From Pseudomonas sp. RIT-PI-S (lineage in GTDB: Bacteria; Pseudomonadota; Gammaproteobacteria; Pseudomonadales; Pseudomonadaceae), in contig NZ_JANZKJ010000007.1 of assembly GCF_025642975.1 (NCBI RefSeq), forward strand, positions 62,001 through 126,000: DNA of 64,000 nucleotides, in the 5' to 3' direction. Below, one piece after another: positions 35,116 to 45,102 of the stretch. A model generated the notes under the pieces. That model saw only the letters and a program-made list of their open reading frames with translations, searched no databases and was not told the DNA's origin. The position numbers and the translations under genes were made by a program. Positions within the stretch are counted from its first letter, which is position 1; each line of letters opens with the position of its first letter.

Positions 35116-37563
35116 TCAGCGCACCTGCCCTTCGGTACGTCGCAGTTGCTCAGGTGCGAAGTCGTCCACGTCGATGACCCGGCGCCGTGCCGCTTCGGCT
35201 TCACGCAGCATTTGCCCCTCCCCAAGTTGGAGCAGGCCACTGTCCACCGCGGCATCGATCAACGACTGTCCTGGAGCGGGAGCCAGCTGCCCGGCCTTCA
35301 GCGCGGTGTGCAGCTTGTGTTGTACAGGAGCGGCCTTGGCCAGCACATCATAGGCTGCGCGCAGGTTGCCTACTGGGTCCTGCGTGTCGATGGGGCGGTA
35401 GCACCCTTCCAGCAGCGCTTCGAGCGCCGGATCGCCCTCGGCACGGCCAAGGATCTCGGCCACCTGTGCTTCCAGCCGATCGCTCGGGCCGCAATGGCGC
35501 CGGCCCAGCGGGAACACCACCAGTTTCAGCAGGCCCCCGAGCAGGCGGTTGGGGAAGTTGTCCAGCACCCCGGCCAGCGCCGCCTCGGCCTTGCCCAGGC
35601 TCTCCTCGAGCGCCCAACACAGCAACGGCGTCAAATGCGCGGGGGATTGCTGGTCGTGGTAACGCTTGAGGGCGGCGCAAGCGAGGTACAGGTAGCTGAG
35701 CACGTCGCCCAGGCGTGCCGAGAGCCGCTCCTTACGCTTGAGGCTGCCCCCAAGCAGCATCATGCTCAGGTCCGCAAGCAGCGCAAACGCGGCGGCAAGC
35801 CGATCCAAGGCACGGAAATAGCCCTGGCTGAGACCGTCGCCTGGGTGCCGCTCCAAGTGCCCGATGCCCAGCCCCAGCAATAGCGTGCTGGCGGCATTGC
35901 CGGCAGCGAAGCCCAGATGCTTCATCAGCACCTCATCGAAGGCTTCCAGCGCTTCGGGCCCGTCACCTTGGCTGGCGATGGCCATTTCCTTGAGCACAAA
36001 GGGATGGCAGCGGATCGCGCCCTGGCCAAAGATCATCAGGTTGCGCGAAAGAATGTTGGCGCCTTCGACCGTGATGTAAATGGGCGCGCCCGCCCAGTTA
36101 CGCGCCAGGTAGTTATTGGGCCCAGCAATGATGCCCTTGCCGCCGTGCACATCCATCGCGTGGGTGAGGGATTCGCGCCCGCGTTCGGTGAGGTGGTATT
36201 TGAGAATGGCCGAGAGCACCGACGGCTTTTCTCCAAGGTCGACGGCGCCCGCGGTCAGAATCCGCGCGCTGTCCATCAGCCAGGCATTGCCGCCGATGCG
36301 CGCCAGGGATTCCTGAATGCCTTCGAAGGCAGCCAGCGGCACGTTGAACTGCTCGCGGATGCTCGTGTACCGCCCAGTCACCAGGCTGCTGTATTTGGCC
36401 ACGCCCGTGCCCACCGCGGGCAGCGAGATCGAGCGCCCCACAGAGAGGCAATTCATCAGCATCATCCAGCCCTTGCCGAGCATGGCCGGGCCGCCGATCA
36501 GCGCGCTCAAGGGCACAAACACGTCCTTGCCGTGGTTGGGGCCGTTCATGAAGGCAGCCCCCAGGGGCACGTGGCGGCGGCCGATATTTACGCCGGGTGT
36601 ATCGGTCGGAATCAACGCCAGGCTGATACCCAGCTCTTCCTGGTCGCCCAGCAGGTGGTCCGGGTCATACGCCTTGAAGGCAAGCCCCAGCAAGGTGGCG
36701 ACCGGGCCTAGGGTGATGTAGCGCTTCTCCCAGGTCAGGCGCAGGCCAAGCACTTCCTCTCCCTGCCACTGGCCGCGGCAGACGATGCCGACGTCTGGCA
36801 TGGCACCGGCGTCGGACCCTGCCAGCGGCCCGGTAAGGGCGAAACAGGGCACTTCCTCACCCCGGGCCAGCCGAGGCAGGTAATGGTTGCGCTGCTCATC
36901 AGTGCCGTAGTGCAACAGCAACTCGGCGGGCCCAAGGGAGTTAGGCACCATGACCGTGGAGGCAAGATCGCCGCTGCGGGTCGCCAGTTTCATCGCGACC
37001 TGCGAGTGAGCATAGGCCGAGAATCCCTTGCCGCCATACTGGGTGGGAATGATCAGCGCGAAGAAGCCGTTCTGCTTGATGTAGTCCCATGCTTCGGCGG
37101 GCAGGTCCATGTCCTGGCCGACCTGCCAGTCGCTGACCATGGCGCAGAGGGTCTCGGTAGGGCCGTCGATAAACGCTTGTTCTTCAGCGGTCAGGGTGGC
37201 GGCGGGGTAGTTGAGCAGGGTGTGCCAGTCCGGCCGACCGCTGAACAACTGCGCATCCCACCACACTGTGCCAGCTTCGATGGCCTCGCGTTCTGTGCTG
37301 GACATCGGCGGCAGGGTACGCTTCAGCCAGCCGAACATAGGCCGGGTGAACCACTGCCGGCGCAGGCCATGACAGGCCACAAAGGCCGCGACACCTGCCA
37401 GCACCAACCAGAACACCGCTAGCAGCAGCCGTGGGGTGTGGCTGAACAGCCCCAATCCCAGCAGGTAGATGGCCACGATCCCTAGCGCGGGCAAAGGTGA
37501 CAGCCGCCTGTGCGTTAACCAGGCAATGCCGAACAACAGGATCAACACACCGAAACCCCACAT
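35116..37563 (-). CDS. fadE: Acyl-CoA dehydrogenase FadE
   Basis: An 815-residue FadE-type acyl-CoA dehydrogenase for the first oxidation step of fatty-acid beta-oxidation. Unlike the ~380-residue enzymes, it has an N-terminal membrane region with two or three hydrophobic segments (about 1-65), then the FAD-binding dehydrogenase core (about 110-530, with TQYGGKGFSAYAHSQ and FALTGPLAGSDAGAMPD). A DUF1974-type C-terminal domain (about 530-800) completes it. ATG 37563 starts directly at the first membrane segment. The upstream intergenic space holds a perfect 14-bp palindrome that could be an operator. In pseudomonads fadE genes are often regulated by fatty-acid sensors such as PsrA; no clear PsrA box was identified. 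Confidence 0.95.
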   Translation of the reverse strand: MWGFGVLILLFGIAWLTHRRLSPLPALGIVAIYLLGLGLFSHTPRLLLAVFWLVLAGVAAFVACHGLRRQWFTRPMFGWLKRTLPPMSSTEREAIEAGTVWWDAQLFSGRPDWHTLLNYPAATLTAEEQAFIDGPTETLCAMVSDWQVGQDMDLPAEAWDYIKQNGFFALIIPTQYGGKGFSAYAHSQVAMKLATRSGDLASTVMVPNSLGPAELLLHYGTDEQRNHYLPRLARGEEVPCFALTGPLAGSDAGAMPDVGIVCRGQWQGEEVLGLRLTWEKRYITLGPVATLLGLAFKAYDPDHLLGDQEELGISLALIPTDTPGVNIGRRHVPLGAAFMNGPNHGKDVFVPLSALIGGPAMLGKGWMMLMNCLSVGRSISLPAVGTGVAKYSSLVTGRYTSIREQFNVPLAAFEGIQESLARIGGNAWLMDSARILTAGAVDLGEKPSVLSAILKYHLTERGRESLTHAMDVHGGKGIIAGPNNYLARNWAGAPIYITVEGANILSRNLMIFGQGAIRCHPFVLKEMAIASQGDGPEALEAFDEVLMKHLGFAAGNAASTLLLGLGIGHLERHPGDGLSQGYFRALDRLAAAFALLADLSMMLLGGSLKRKERLSARLGDVLSYLYLACAALKRYHDQQSPAHLTPLLCWALEESLGKAEAALAGVLDNFPNRLLGGLLKLVVFPLGRRHCGPSDRLEAQVAEILGRAEGDPALEALLEGCYRPIDTQDPVGNLRAAYDVLAKAAPVQHKLHTALKAGQLAPAPGQSLIDAAVDSGLLQLGEGQMLREAEAARRRVIDVDDFAPEQLRRTEGQVR

Positions 37564-37939
37564 AAGCTCCCTCCTTAAAGGTGGGGCCAGGTCAGCGCCT
37601 GCTCGCGCGGCCGGGGTCGCGGAGCAGTGAAACGCAGACGCAGCCGGCACCGAACCGCGATGGCGCCGGACCGCTTCGGTGTCCGGCTGTTGCCATTAAT
37701 GACCCTGGGGCGCAGGGCGAGTTCGCCAGGGCTGCGGGCGTGTCGGCGAAACTTAACGGGCGGTAGGCCGGTCGGTGGAACATAGGGGGGAAGATGGCGG
37801 GCCTTGATAGTGACTATCGATAGTCGTGACTTTACGGCGGCCTGGCACCTCTTCAGCATGAAGCCAAACGGCAAACATTGAAATTCACCTGAGTGGCCCT
37901 TAACGTTCCTGCCACCTTCTTATCGGTAAAAGACCTGTC
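37564..37939. promoter_or_regulatory. Divergent regulatory region with perfect palindrome
   Basis: A 376-base space between fadE (minus) and the ABC transporter genes (plus). It contains GACTATCGATAGTC at 37812-37825, a perfect 14-bp palindrome flanked by GTGAC-type half repeats on both sides. Such a site suits a TetR- or GntR-like dimer controlling one or both flanking units. The left half (37580-37700) is GC-rich with partial inverted repeats. Confidence 0.5.
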
Positions 37940-38872
37940 ATGAGTTCCGCACTGTCCATCCGGCAGCTAACCAAGACCTATGGCAACGGCTTCCAGGCCC
38001 TCAAGGGGATCGATCTGGACGTTGCCGAAGGCGATTTCTTCGCATTGCTCGGCCCTAACGGCGCCGGCAAGTCCACCACCATCGGCATCCTCTCGACCCT
38101 GGTGAACAAAACCAGCGGCAGCGTGAGTGTGTTCGGGCATGACCTGGACCGCGACCCGGCCCGGCTCAAACGCTCCATTGGCGTAGTGCCGCAGGAATTC
38201 AACTTCAACCAGTTTGAAAAAACCTTCGACATCGTGGTTACCCAGGCCGGCTACTACGGCATTCCGCGAAAGGTGGCGATGGAGCGGGCTGAGCAATACC
38301 TGACCCAGCTCGGGCTATGGGAAAAGCGCGATGCCCCTTCACGGTCGTTGTCCGGCGGCATGAAGCGCCGGCTGATGATCGCCCGCGCACTGATCCACGA
38401 ACCAAAGCTGTTGATTCTCGACGAGCCCACCGCCGGCGTGGACATCGAGCTGCGCCGCTCGATGTGGACCTTTCTCACCGAGCTCAACCGCAAGGGGATC
38501 ACCATCATCCTGACCACGCACTACCTTGAAGAAGCCGAACAGCTGTGCCGCCACATAGGCATCATCGATCACGGCACCATTGCCGAGAACACCAGCATGC
38601 GCAAACTGCTGGGCAAGCTCAATGTAGAAACGTTCGTGCTGGACCTGCGGCAGAACCTCGAAGCCGTGCCCGAACTCGCCGGCTACCCCTGCCGTTTGCT
38701 GGACGCGCATACGCTAGAAGTGCAGGTCGATAAAAAGGCGGGCATCACCGCATTGTTCGGCCAATTGGCAATGCGCAACATCGAAGTGCAAAGCCTGCGC
38801 AATAAAACCAACCGGCTAGAGGAGTTGTTCGTGTCACTGGTTGAAAAAAACCTGGCGAAGGTGGCCCTATGA
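37940..38872 (+). CDS. ABC transporter ATP-binding protein (YadG type)
   Basis: A 310-residue ABC ATPase of the ABC-2 exporter class. Walker A is GPNGAGKST (38-46), the Q loop follows in VVPQEFNFN, the signature is LSGGMKRR (about 137-144), and Walker B is LLILDEPTAG (about 156-165) with the switch His in TTHYLEEAEQ. The C-terminal extension (about 225-310) is the DUF4162-like domain found in YadG, DrrA and NodI. It should power the permease encoded by the next gene, whose ATG overlaps this stop by four bases. The cargo is unknown; relatives export lipids, polysaccharides or drugs. Confidence 0.93.
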   Translation: MSSALSIRQLTKTYGNGFQALKGIDLDVAEGDFFALLGPNGAGKSTTIGILSTLVNKTSGSVSVFGHDLDRDPARLKRSIGVVPQEFNFNQFEKTFDIVVTQAGYYGIPRKVAMERAEQYLTQLGLWEKRDAPSRSLSGGMKRRLMIARALIHEPKLLILDEPTAGVDIELRRSMWTFLTELNRKGITIILTTHYLEEAEQLCRHIGIIDHGTIAENTSMRKLLGKLNVETFVLDLRQNLEAVPELAGYPCRLLDAHTLEVQVDKKAGITALFGQLAMRNIEVQSLRNKTNRLEELFVSLVEKNLAKVAL

Positions 38873-39648
38873 GCACGGAGTTTTCGCCCAACCTGATCGC
38901 GCTCAACACTATCGTGTACCGGGAGATTCGCCGCTTCATGCGGATCTGGCCGCAGACCCTGCTGCCCCCGGCGATCACCATGGTGTTGTACTTCGTGATC
39001 TTCGGGAATCTGATCGGCCGCCAGATCGGCGACATGGGCGGGTTCACCTACATGCAGTACATCGTGCCTGGGCTGATCATGATGTCCGTGATCACCAACT
39101 CCTATGGCAATGTGGTATCGAGTTTCTTCGGCGCCAAGTTCCAGCGGTCCATTGAAGAACTGATGGTGTCGCCAGTCTCTCCGCATACCATCCTGATTGG
39201 CTATACCCTCGGCGGCGTGCTGCGAGGGCTGGCGGTCGGAGTGATCGTGACGCTGCTGTCGCTGTTCTTCACTCACCTGCAGGTGCACCACTTGGGCGTG
39301 ACCCTCGTAGTAGTGCTGCTGACGGCGACTATCTTCTCCCTGCTGGGCTTTATCAATGCCGTGTTCGCGCGCAACTTCGACGATATCTCCATTATCCCGA
39401 CCTTCGTGCTCACGCCGCTGACCTACCTGGGCGGGGTGTTCTATTCGATCAACCTGCTGCCGCCGATCTGGCAGACCCTGTCGCTGGCTAACCCCGTGCT
39501 ACACATGGTCAACTCTTTCCGCTACGGCATCCTCGGGGTGTCGGACATCCAGATCGGTACTGCCCTGACCTTCATGGCCGTCGCCACCGTAGTGCTCTAC
39601 ATCGGCTGTGCGCGGCTGCTGGTCAGCGGCCGCGGCATGCGTTCCTGA
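38869..39648 (+). CDS. ABC-2 type transporter permease (YadH type)
   Basis: A 259-residue integral membrane protein with six hydrophobic segments. The ABC-2 signature region PTFVLTPLTYLGGVFYSI lies around 171-188. The protein starts MSTEFSPNLIALNTIVYREI, typical of YadH and related NodJ-like permeases. ATG 38869 overlaps the ATPase stop (ATGA), so the two subunits are translated together and should form the exporter. The orthologous pair I recall is PA2811/PA2812. Confidence 0.93.
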   Translation: MSTEFSPNLIALNTIVYREIRRFMRIWPQTLLPPAITMVLYFVIFGNLIGRQIGDMGGFTYMQYIVPGLIMMSVITNSYGNVVSSFFGAKFQRSIEELMVSPVSPHTILIGYTLGGVLRGLAVGVIVTLLSLFFTHLQVHHLGVTLVVVLLTATIFSLLGFINAVFARNFDDISIIPTFVLTPLTYLGGVFYSINLLPPIWQTLSLANPVLHMVNSFRYGILGVSDIQIGTALTFMAVATVVLYIGCARLLVSGRGMRS

Positions 39649-39743
39649 TCAGCCCTCAAGCCGCCAAACACCCGGTAACAGCCTGCTCTGCCCTGGTTTG
39701 ATTTCCCCGCCCATACTTCGCGGGGGACCAGGGAGGGTAGGGT

Positions 39744-41990
39744 ATGCGTCCAGCGTTGCTGGCTTTCGCGTTCGGTGTGCTGGGCGCGCGCTGGTGGCCA
39801 GGCTTGCCACCGGCTTGGCTGGTCGCCCTGTTCGGCGCGGGAGGTCTTGTACTCGCGGGGGTGGCTCAGCGTGCTGGCAAGTGGCTCGGATGGGTGCTGT
39901 TCGGGTTGGCCTGGGCCTTGTGGGCTGCCCTTCGGATGGACGCCGATCGCCTGGCTATCGACCTCAATAACCGCACCCTGTGGCTCGAAGGCGTGGTGGT
40001 CGGCTTGCCCGCGCAATCGGCCCGCAGCGTCCGCTTCGAGTTGGGTGATGCGGTGTCACGGCGCGCAGCCCTGCCGTCACGACTGCGCCTCAGCTGGTAT
40101 GGCGGCCCGCCGGTACGCAGCGGCGAGCGCTGGCGCCTGGCGGTAACGCTCGCCACGCCGCGGGGGCAGGTCAACCCAGGTGGTTTCGACTACGAGGCCT
40201 GGTTGTTCGCCCGAGGCATAGGCGCAACCGGCAGCGTGAAGGATGGCCAGCGGATCGACGGCGAGCGCCGTGGCCCGCGGGAAGCCATACGGCAACGCCT
40301 GCTGGAATCGCAAGCGCATCCCAGGTTGGGCATGCTGGCGGCACTGGTGCTCGGGGACGATGCAGGCGTGTCGCCCGAGCAGTGGAGACTGCTGCAGGCC
40401 ACCGGCACCGTGCACTTGTTCGTGATTTCCGGGCAGCATGTTGGGCTGCTGGCCGGGCTGGTGTATGGCCTGATTGCCGGCCTGGCCCGATTGGGCTGGT
40501 GGCCCCGGCGCTGGCCATGGCTGCCTTGGGCCTGCGGCTGTGCGTGCATGGCCGCGGTGGGCTACGGTGCCCTTGCCGGCTTCGAAGTGCCGGTGCAACG
40601 CGCCTGTTTAATGATCTGCGTGACGTTGCTATGGCGCTGGCGTTTTCGCCACTTGGGCGTCTTCACCCCGTTGCTCCTGGCGTTGGCAACTGTACTGGCG
40701 CTCAATCCCTTGGTGAGCCTGACGCCTGGCTTCTGGTTGTCCTTCGCAGCGGTGGCGGTGTTGCTGTTCGGTTTTTCCGGGCGTTTGGGGGCGTGGTCGT
40801 GGTGGCAGGGCCTGGTTCGAGCGCAATGGCAGGTGGCGCTCGGCCTGAGCGTGATCATGAGCGCGCTGGGCCTGGCCATCAGCCTGAGCGGGCCCTGGGT
40901 CAACCTTTTCGCAGTGCCATGGATAAGCCTGGTGGTCCTGCCACTGGCCTTGGCCGGCACTGTGGAGCTCTGGTTGCCGTGGGGCGGTGGGCCATTGCTG
41001 TGGCTGGCCGGCAGTGCGCTGGACATACTGCTGGGTGTGCTCACCCCCTTGGGCAGCGCGCTGCCGGCCTGGTTAGCGCCGCAGTTACCGCTTTCTGCCT
41101 GGGTGCTGGCCAGTTTCGGCGCGCTGTTATTGTTGCTGCCTGCAGGTGTGCCGTTGCGCTGGCTCGGCCTACCGCTCATTTTGCAGCTGCCCTTCGCCCC
41201 GCTGCCCAAGCCACCCTGGGGGCAGGCGCAGGTGGTTCAGTTGGACGTCGGCCAGGGGCTGGCCATCCTGGTGCGCACGCGCAGGCATGCCTTGGTGTTC
41301 GACGCTGGCCCGCGCTACGGCAATGGCGATGCGGGGGAGCAGGTGGTAGTGCCCAGCCTGCGACGGCTCGGTGTTCGGCGGCTGGACGCCTTCGTCCTCA
41401 GCCATGCTCACGTTGATCACAGCGGCGGCGGCCAAGCGCTCATCAACGCGCTTGCGCCCACCCGGGTAATGGCCGGCGAACCGCAACAGGCGCCGCGGCG
41501 CTGGAAGGCCGAGGCGTGCCAGGACGCCCAACCCTGGGAATGGGATGGGGTGCGTTTCAAACCTTGGCGATGGGCAGCGGCAAAAGAGAGCAACCCCTCG
41601 TCATGTGTGCTGCTGGTGGAGGCCAACGGTGAGCGCCTGCTGCTGACCGGCGATATCGACGCCAGCGCCGAGCGCGCTCTGCTCAAAGCGTGGCCAGGCC
41701 TGACGGTGAATTGGTTGCAGGTGCCGCATCACGGCAGCGGCACGTCAAGTTCGGCAGTGTTCCTCGATGCTCTCGCACCCAGCGGCGTATTGATCTCCAG
41801 GGGCTGGAACAACCGCTTTCGCCATCCTCATCCGCACGTGCTGGCGAGGTTGGCCCAGCGAGCGATCCGGCCAATGGATAGCGCCTTGCACGGGGCGGTG
41901 CAGGTGCATTTGGGCCGCGGCAGCGCTCCGGAGTACTGGCGCCAGCGCCCGCGGCTATGGCGCGCGACCAGCGGCAGCGGCGGCGGCTAG
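39744..41990 (+). CDS. comEC: ComEC/Rec2-type DNA internalisation channel protein
   Basis: A 748-residue inner-membrane protein. An N-terminal OB-like soluble part (about 60-170) lies between the first membrane segments and the Competence domain (about 200-480, many helices, with LFVISGQHVGLLAGL as its landmark). A C-terminal metallo-beta-lactamase domain follows, with SHAHVDHSGGG (His554, His556, Asp558, His559) and PHHGSGTSS; the metal ligands are intact, so nuclease activity is possible. ComEC passes single-stranded DNA into the cytoplasm during transformation. ATG 39744 has GGGAGGG upstream. It precedes the exbB/exbD-like genes, as in other pseudomonads. Confidence 0.94.
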   Translation: MRPALLAFAFGVLGARWWPGLPPAWLVALFGAGGLVLAGVAQRAGKWLGWVLFGLAWALWAALRMDADRLAIDLNNRTLWLEGVVVGLPAQSARSVRFELGDAVSRRAALPSRLRLSWYGGPPVRSGERWRLAVTLATPRGQVNPGGFDYEAWLFARGIGATGSVKDGQRIDGERRGPREAIRQRLLESQAHPRLGMLAALVLGDDAGVSPEQWRLLQATGTVHLFVISGQHVGLLAGLVYGLIAGLARLGWWPRRWPWLPWACGCACMAAVGYGALAGFEVPVQRACLMICVTLLWRWRFRHLGVFTPLLLALATVLALNPLVSLTPGFWLSFAAVAVLLFGFSGRLGAWSWWQGLVRAQWQVALGLSVIMSALGLAISLSGPWVNLFAVPWISLVVLPLALAGTVELWLPWGGGPLLWLAGSALDILLGVLTPLGSALPAWLAPQLPLSAWVLASFGALLLLLPAGVPLRWLGLPLILQLPFAPLPKPPWGQAQVVQLDVGQGLAILVRTRRHALVFDAGPRYGNGDAGEQVVVPSLRRLGVRRLDAFVLSHAHVDHSGGGQALINALAPTRVMAGEPQQAPRRWKAEACQDAQPWEWDGVRFKPWRWAAAKESNPSSCVLLVEANGERLLLTGDIDASAERALLKAWPGLTVNWLQVPHHGSGTSSSAVFLDALAPSGVLISRGWNNRFRHPHPHVLARLAQRAIRPMDSALHGAVQVHLGRGSAPEYWRQRPRLWRATSGSGGG

Positions 41991-42054
41991 CGCGCCGGCG
42001 CGTCCTAGGAGCGTTGTGATAGAGTGGCGGAATTTGTTCGAGAGGGGCGTCACT

Positions 42055-42690
42055 GTGTGGGAATTGGTCAAAGCCGGCGGCTGGATGATGCTGCCGATCA
42101 TTTTGAGTTCCATCGCGGCCCTGGCCATCGTCGCCGAGCGCTTGTGGGCGCTGCGGGCGAGCAGGGTGACCCCGCCTTATCTGGTCGCGCAGGTGTGGAA
42201 ATGGATAAAAGACAAACAGCTCAATGGCGAAAAGCTCAAGGAGCTGCGCGCCAACTCACCCCTGGGTGAAATCCTCGCCGCCGGCCTTGCCAATTCCCGT
42301 CACGGCCGCGACATCATGAAAGAGTGCATCGAAGAGGCTGCCAGCAGCGTCATCCACGAGCTGGAGCGTTATGTCGGCGCGCTCGGCACCATCGCAGCCA
42401 TGGCACCACTGCTCGGTTTGCTGGGCACCGTGCTAGGCATGATCGATATCTTCAGCGCTTTCAACGCCAGTGGTAATGCCACTAACGCGACGGTGCTCGC
42501 CGGCGGGATTTCCAAGGCACTGATCACTACTGCCTCAGGGCTGATCGTGGCCATTCCAGCGGTGTTTTTCCATCGGTTGTTGCAACGGCGAATCGACGCG
42601 CTGGTGGTGCGCATGGAGCAGGACGCGATCAAGCTGGTCGAGGTCGTGCATGGTGATCGCGAAGTCGATATCGGCGGAGGCAAAGCGTGA
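42055..42690 (+). CDS. MotA/TolQ/ExbB proton channel family protein
   Basis: A 211-residue membrane protein with three helices (about 10-30, 110-135 and 155-178). The conserved proton-channel segment [17 protein letters not shown] is around 130-146. I chose GTG 42055 (VWELVKAGG) with AGAGGGG at seven bases; it yields the usual family length, and the longer frame from 42016 does not look coding. It pairs with the ExbD/TolR-like gene, whose GTG overlaps this stop, to make a proton-motive-force motor. Position before lpxK is conserved, but it is not the main tolQ or tonB system, and its partner receptor is unknown. Confidence 0.92.
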   Translation: MWELVKAGGWMMLPIILSSIAALAIVAERLWALRASRVTPPYLVAQVWKWIKDKQLNGEKLKELRANSPLGEILAAGLANSRHGRDIMKECIEEAASSVIHELERYVGALGTIAAMAPLLGLLGTVLGMIDIFSAFNASGNATNATVLAGGISKALITTASGLIVAIPAVFFHRLLQRRIDALVVRMEQDAIKLVEVVHGDREVDIGGGKA

Positions 42691-43118
42691 AATTCCGTCG
42701 CGCCCGCAGGCAGCGCGAGGACATCGAAATCAACCTCACGTCCTTGATCGACGTGGTGTTCATCCTCTTGCTGTTCTTTGTTGTCACCACCACCTTCACC
42801 CGCGAAACGCAGTTGCAGGTCGATCTGCCCGAGGCGGTCAACGGCGCGCCCGAGGAAAACCCGCCCAAGCGCCTGGATATCGCTATCAGTGCTGATGGCA
42901 ACTACGCAATCAACGACCACGTGCTGCCCAAGAGCGACCTGGACACCTTGATGACCGCCCTGCGCGCCGAGTCAGGCGGGGACACCACCCTGCCGCTTTC
43001 GATCAGCGCGGATGGTAAAACTCCACATCAGGCGGTGATCACCGCCATGGACGCGGCTGGCAAACTGGGCTTCAGCCGCTTGAGCATGACCACGGTCGAG
43101 GGGCAGGCGACGCGTTGA
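42687..43118 (+). CDS. ExbD/TolR family protein
   Basis: A 143-residue protein with one membrane helix (about 15-38). The conserved Asp in [15 protein letters not shown] (about residue 20) is the protonatable residue of the motor. The remaining periplasmic part (40-143) has the ExbD/TolR fold and ends [12 protein letters not shown]. The GTG start overlaps the upstream stop as GTGA. Its own stop overlaps the lpxK ATG as TGATG. It works with the preceding channel protein. Confidence 0.93.
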   Translation: MKFRRARRQREDIEINLTSLIDVVFILLLFFVVTTTFTRETQLQVDLPEAVNGAPEENPPKRLDIAISADGNYAINDHVLPKSDLDTLMTALRAESGGDTTLPLSISADGKTPHQAVITAMDAAGKLGFSRLSMTTVEGQATR

Positions 43119-44125
43119 TGGCTTTCTCCGACCGTTTGCTCGCAGCCTGGTATCAGGGCCATCCGGCGCTCTCGCTGCTGGCGCCGCTGGAACTGCTCTA
43201 CCGGCGTGTCGCCAACCGCCGCCGTCAGGCTTTCAAGGCCGGCACGGCCCCGGCGTGGAAGGCGCCCGTGCCGGTACTGGTGGTCGGTAATATCACCGTC
43301 GGCGGCACCGGCAAAACCCCGATGATTCTTTGGTTGATCGAGCACTGTCGCCAGGCTGGCCTGCGAGTTGGCGTGATCAGCCGGGGCTACGGTGCCCAGC
43401 CCCCACGCTTCCCCTGGTTGGTGTCCGCTTCGGACAGCGCCGCCGTCGCCGGCGATGAGCCCTTGCTGATCGTCCAGCGCAGCGGCGTTCCGCTGGCCAT
43501 CGACCCTGACCGGGCACAGGCCGCGCGTGCCTTGCTCGCCGCGCATGCAGTGGATCTGATCCTGTGCGACGACGGCCTGCAACACTACCGCTTGGCTCGC
43601 GATCTGGAGTTGGTACTGATCGACGCCGCTCGCGGTCTTGGCAATCGCCGCTGCCTGCCGGCGGGGCCGCTGCGCGAGCCTGCGGAACGCCTGGAAGAAG
43701 TGGACGCGGTCCTGTGCAACGGCCAGCGCGGCGACGGCCCTCTGGGCTATGCGATGACCCTGGAGCCGGTAGCGTTGGTGAACCTTCGGTCGGGGGAGCC
43801 TGTGGCGCTGAGCCACTTCCCGCCGGGCCAACCTATGCATGCCGTTGCCGGGATTGGCAACCCGCGGCGTTTCTTCTCCACCCTTGAAGGTTTAAACTGG
43901 CGCCCGACCGAGCATGCCTTCGCCGACCATGCCACCTATAGCGAAACCCAGCTGGCGTTCGCACCGGCCTTACCGGTTGTGATGACCGAAAAAGACGCCG
44001 TCAAATGCCGGGCTTTCGCGCAAAGCGACTGGTGGTACCTGGCGGTGGACGCGCAACCTTCGCCGGCCTTCGTGGCTTGGTTCGACGCCCGCCTGGCTAG
44101 CCTGGTGGGCCATCCACCAGCTTGA
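43118..44125 (+). CDS. lpxK: Tetraacyldisaccharide 4'-kinase LpxK
   Basis: A 335-residue membrane-associated P-loop kinase that phosphorylates the 4' position of the lipid A precursor. The Walker A motif VGGTGKTP (61-68) is preceded by the expected N-terminal amphipathic anchor. Asp in [10 protein letters not shown] (about 148-157) is the catalytic base region and RGYG (about 90) a conserved loop. ATG 43118 overlaps the previous stop (TGATG); a TTG one codon upstream is unlikely. It belongs to an envelope operon with kdsB and murB. Confidence 0.96.
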   Translation: MAFSDRLLAAWYQGHPALSLLAPLELLYRRVANRRRQAFKAGTAPAWKAPVPVLVVGNITVGGTGKTPMILWLIEHCRQAGLRVGVISRGYGAQPPRFPWLVSASDSAAVAGDEPLLIVQRSGVPLAIDPDRAQAARALLAAHAVDLILCDDGLQHYRLARDLELVLIDAARGLGNRRCLPAGPLREPAERLEEVDAVLCNGQRGDGPLGYAMTLEPVALVNLRSGEPVALSHFPPGQPMHAVAGIGNPRRFFSTLEGLNWRPTEHAFADHATYSETQLAFAPALPVVMTEKDAVKCRAFAQSDWWYLAVDAQPSPAFVAWFDARLASLVGHPPA

Positions 44126-44152
44126 AACGGCCTCCCTGACGCAAGGATTCCC

Positions 44153-44338
44153 ATGGACACCAAACTGCTCGACATTCTCGCCTGCCCCATTTGCAAGGGC
44201 CCGCTCAAGCTCAGCGAAGACAAGACCGAGCTGATCAGCAAGGGCGCTGGGGTGGCATACCCCATTCGCGACGGCATCCCAGTGATGCTCGAAAGCGAAG
44301 CCCGCACCCTCACCGACGACGAGCGCCTGGATAAATGA
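44153..44338 (+). CDS. Trm112-family small protein (YcaR-like)
   Basis: A 61-residue protein of the Trm112/UPF0434 family. The start [18 protein letters not shown] contains a CPIC pair, which is only half of a zinc site, as in YcaR-type members. Eukaryotic Trm112 activates methyltransferases; the bacterial role is not settled. ATG 44153 is preceded by AAGGA. Its stop overlaps the kdsB ATG by four bases, indicating coupling. Confidence 0.93.
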   Translation: MDTKLLDILACPICKGPLKLSEDKTELISKGAGVAYPIRDGIPVMLESEARTLTDDERLDK

Positions 44339-45102
44339 CCACAGCGTTCACCGTAGTCATTCCGGCGAGATACGGGTCCACCCGCTTCCCCGGCAAGCCG
44401 CTCGAGCAGATCGCCGGTAAACCGATGATCCGCCACGTGTGGGAACAAGCCCGCAAGAGCGGGGCTTCGAGAGTCGTGGTCGCCACCGATGACGCTCGTA
44501 TCCTCGCTGCCTGCGAAAGCTTTGGCGCCGAGGTGGTGATGACTCGCGCCGATCACGAGTCCGGCACCGACCGCCTGGCCGAAGTCGCCGCCAGCCTGGG
44601 CCTGGGTGACGACGCTATCGTAGTGAACGTTCAAGGGGATGAGCCGCTCATCCCACCTGTGGTCATCGATCAGGTCGCGGCCAACCTGGCGGCCAATACC
44701 CAGGCCCGGATGGCGACGCTCAGCGAGCCCTTGCTCGAAGCTCAGCACCTGTTCAACCCCAATGTGGTCAAGGTAGTGACGGACCTTACCGGGCTGGCGT
44801 TGACCTTCAGCCGTGCGCCGCTGCCTTGGGCCCGCGACGCACTGGCGCGGCACCCGGACCGCCTGCCGGAAGGCGTCCCCTATCGCCGGCACATCGGTAT
44901 CTATGCGTACCGCGCGGGCTTTTTGCAGGACTTCGTCCGCTGGGGCCCGTGCTGGTTGGAAAAAACCGAATCGCTCGAGCAGCTTCGCGCCCTTTGGCAC
45001 GGCGTGCGCATCCATGTGGCGGATGCCCTGATCGCGCCGCCACCGGGTGTGGATACTCCCGAAGACCTGGAGCGTGTGCGGCGCTTGCTGGAGGCGGGAT
45101 GA
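44335..45102 (+). CDS. kdsB: 3-deoxy-manno-octulosonate cytidylyltransferase KdsB
   Basis: A 255-residue CMP-Kdo synthetase that activates Kdo with CTP for lipopolysaccharide core synthesis. Signature segments are [17 protein letters not shown] (about 7-23), [13 protein letters not shown] (about 97-109) with the metal-binding Asp, and the [14 protein letters not shown] stretch (about 185-198). The protein is complete. Its TGA overlaps the ATG of murB. In PAO1 and KT2440, as I remember them, a low-molecular-weight tyrosine phosphatase gene lies between these two genes; here there is none. Confidence 0.96.
   Translation: MTTAFTVVIPARYGSTRFPGKPLEQIAGKPMIRHVWEQARKSGASRVVVATDDARILAACESFGAEVVMTRADHESGTDRLAEVAASLGLGDDAIVVNVQGDEPLIPPVVIDQVAANLAANTQARMATLSEPLLEAQHLFNPNVVKVVTDLTGLALTFSRAPLPWARDALARHPDRLPEGVPYRRHIGIYAYRAGFLQDFVRWGPCWLEKTESLEQLRALWHGVRIHVADALIAPPPGVDTPEDLERVRRLLEAG

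Noticed and set aside
39649..39743. REP element between the ABC permease and comEC.
   Set aside because: Only short CCCCGC/GCGGGG arms are present, too weak to call without genome-wide copies.
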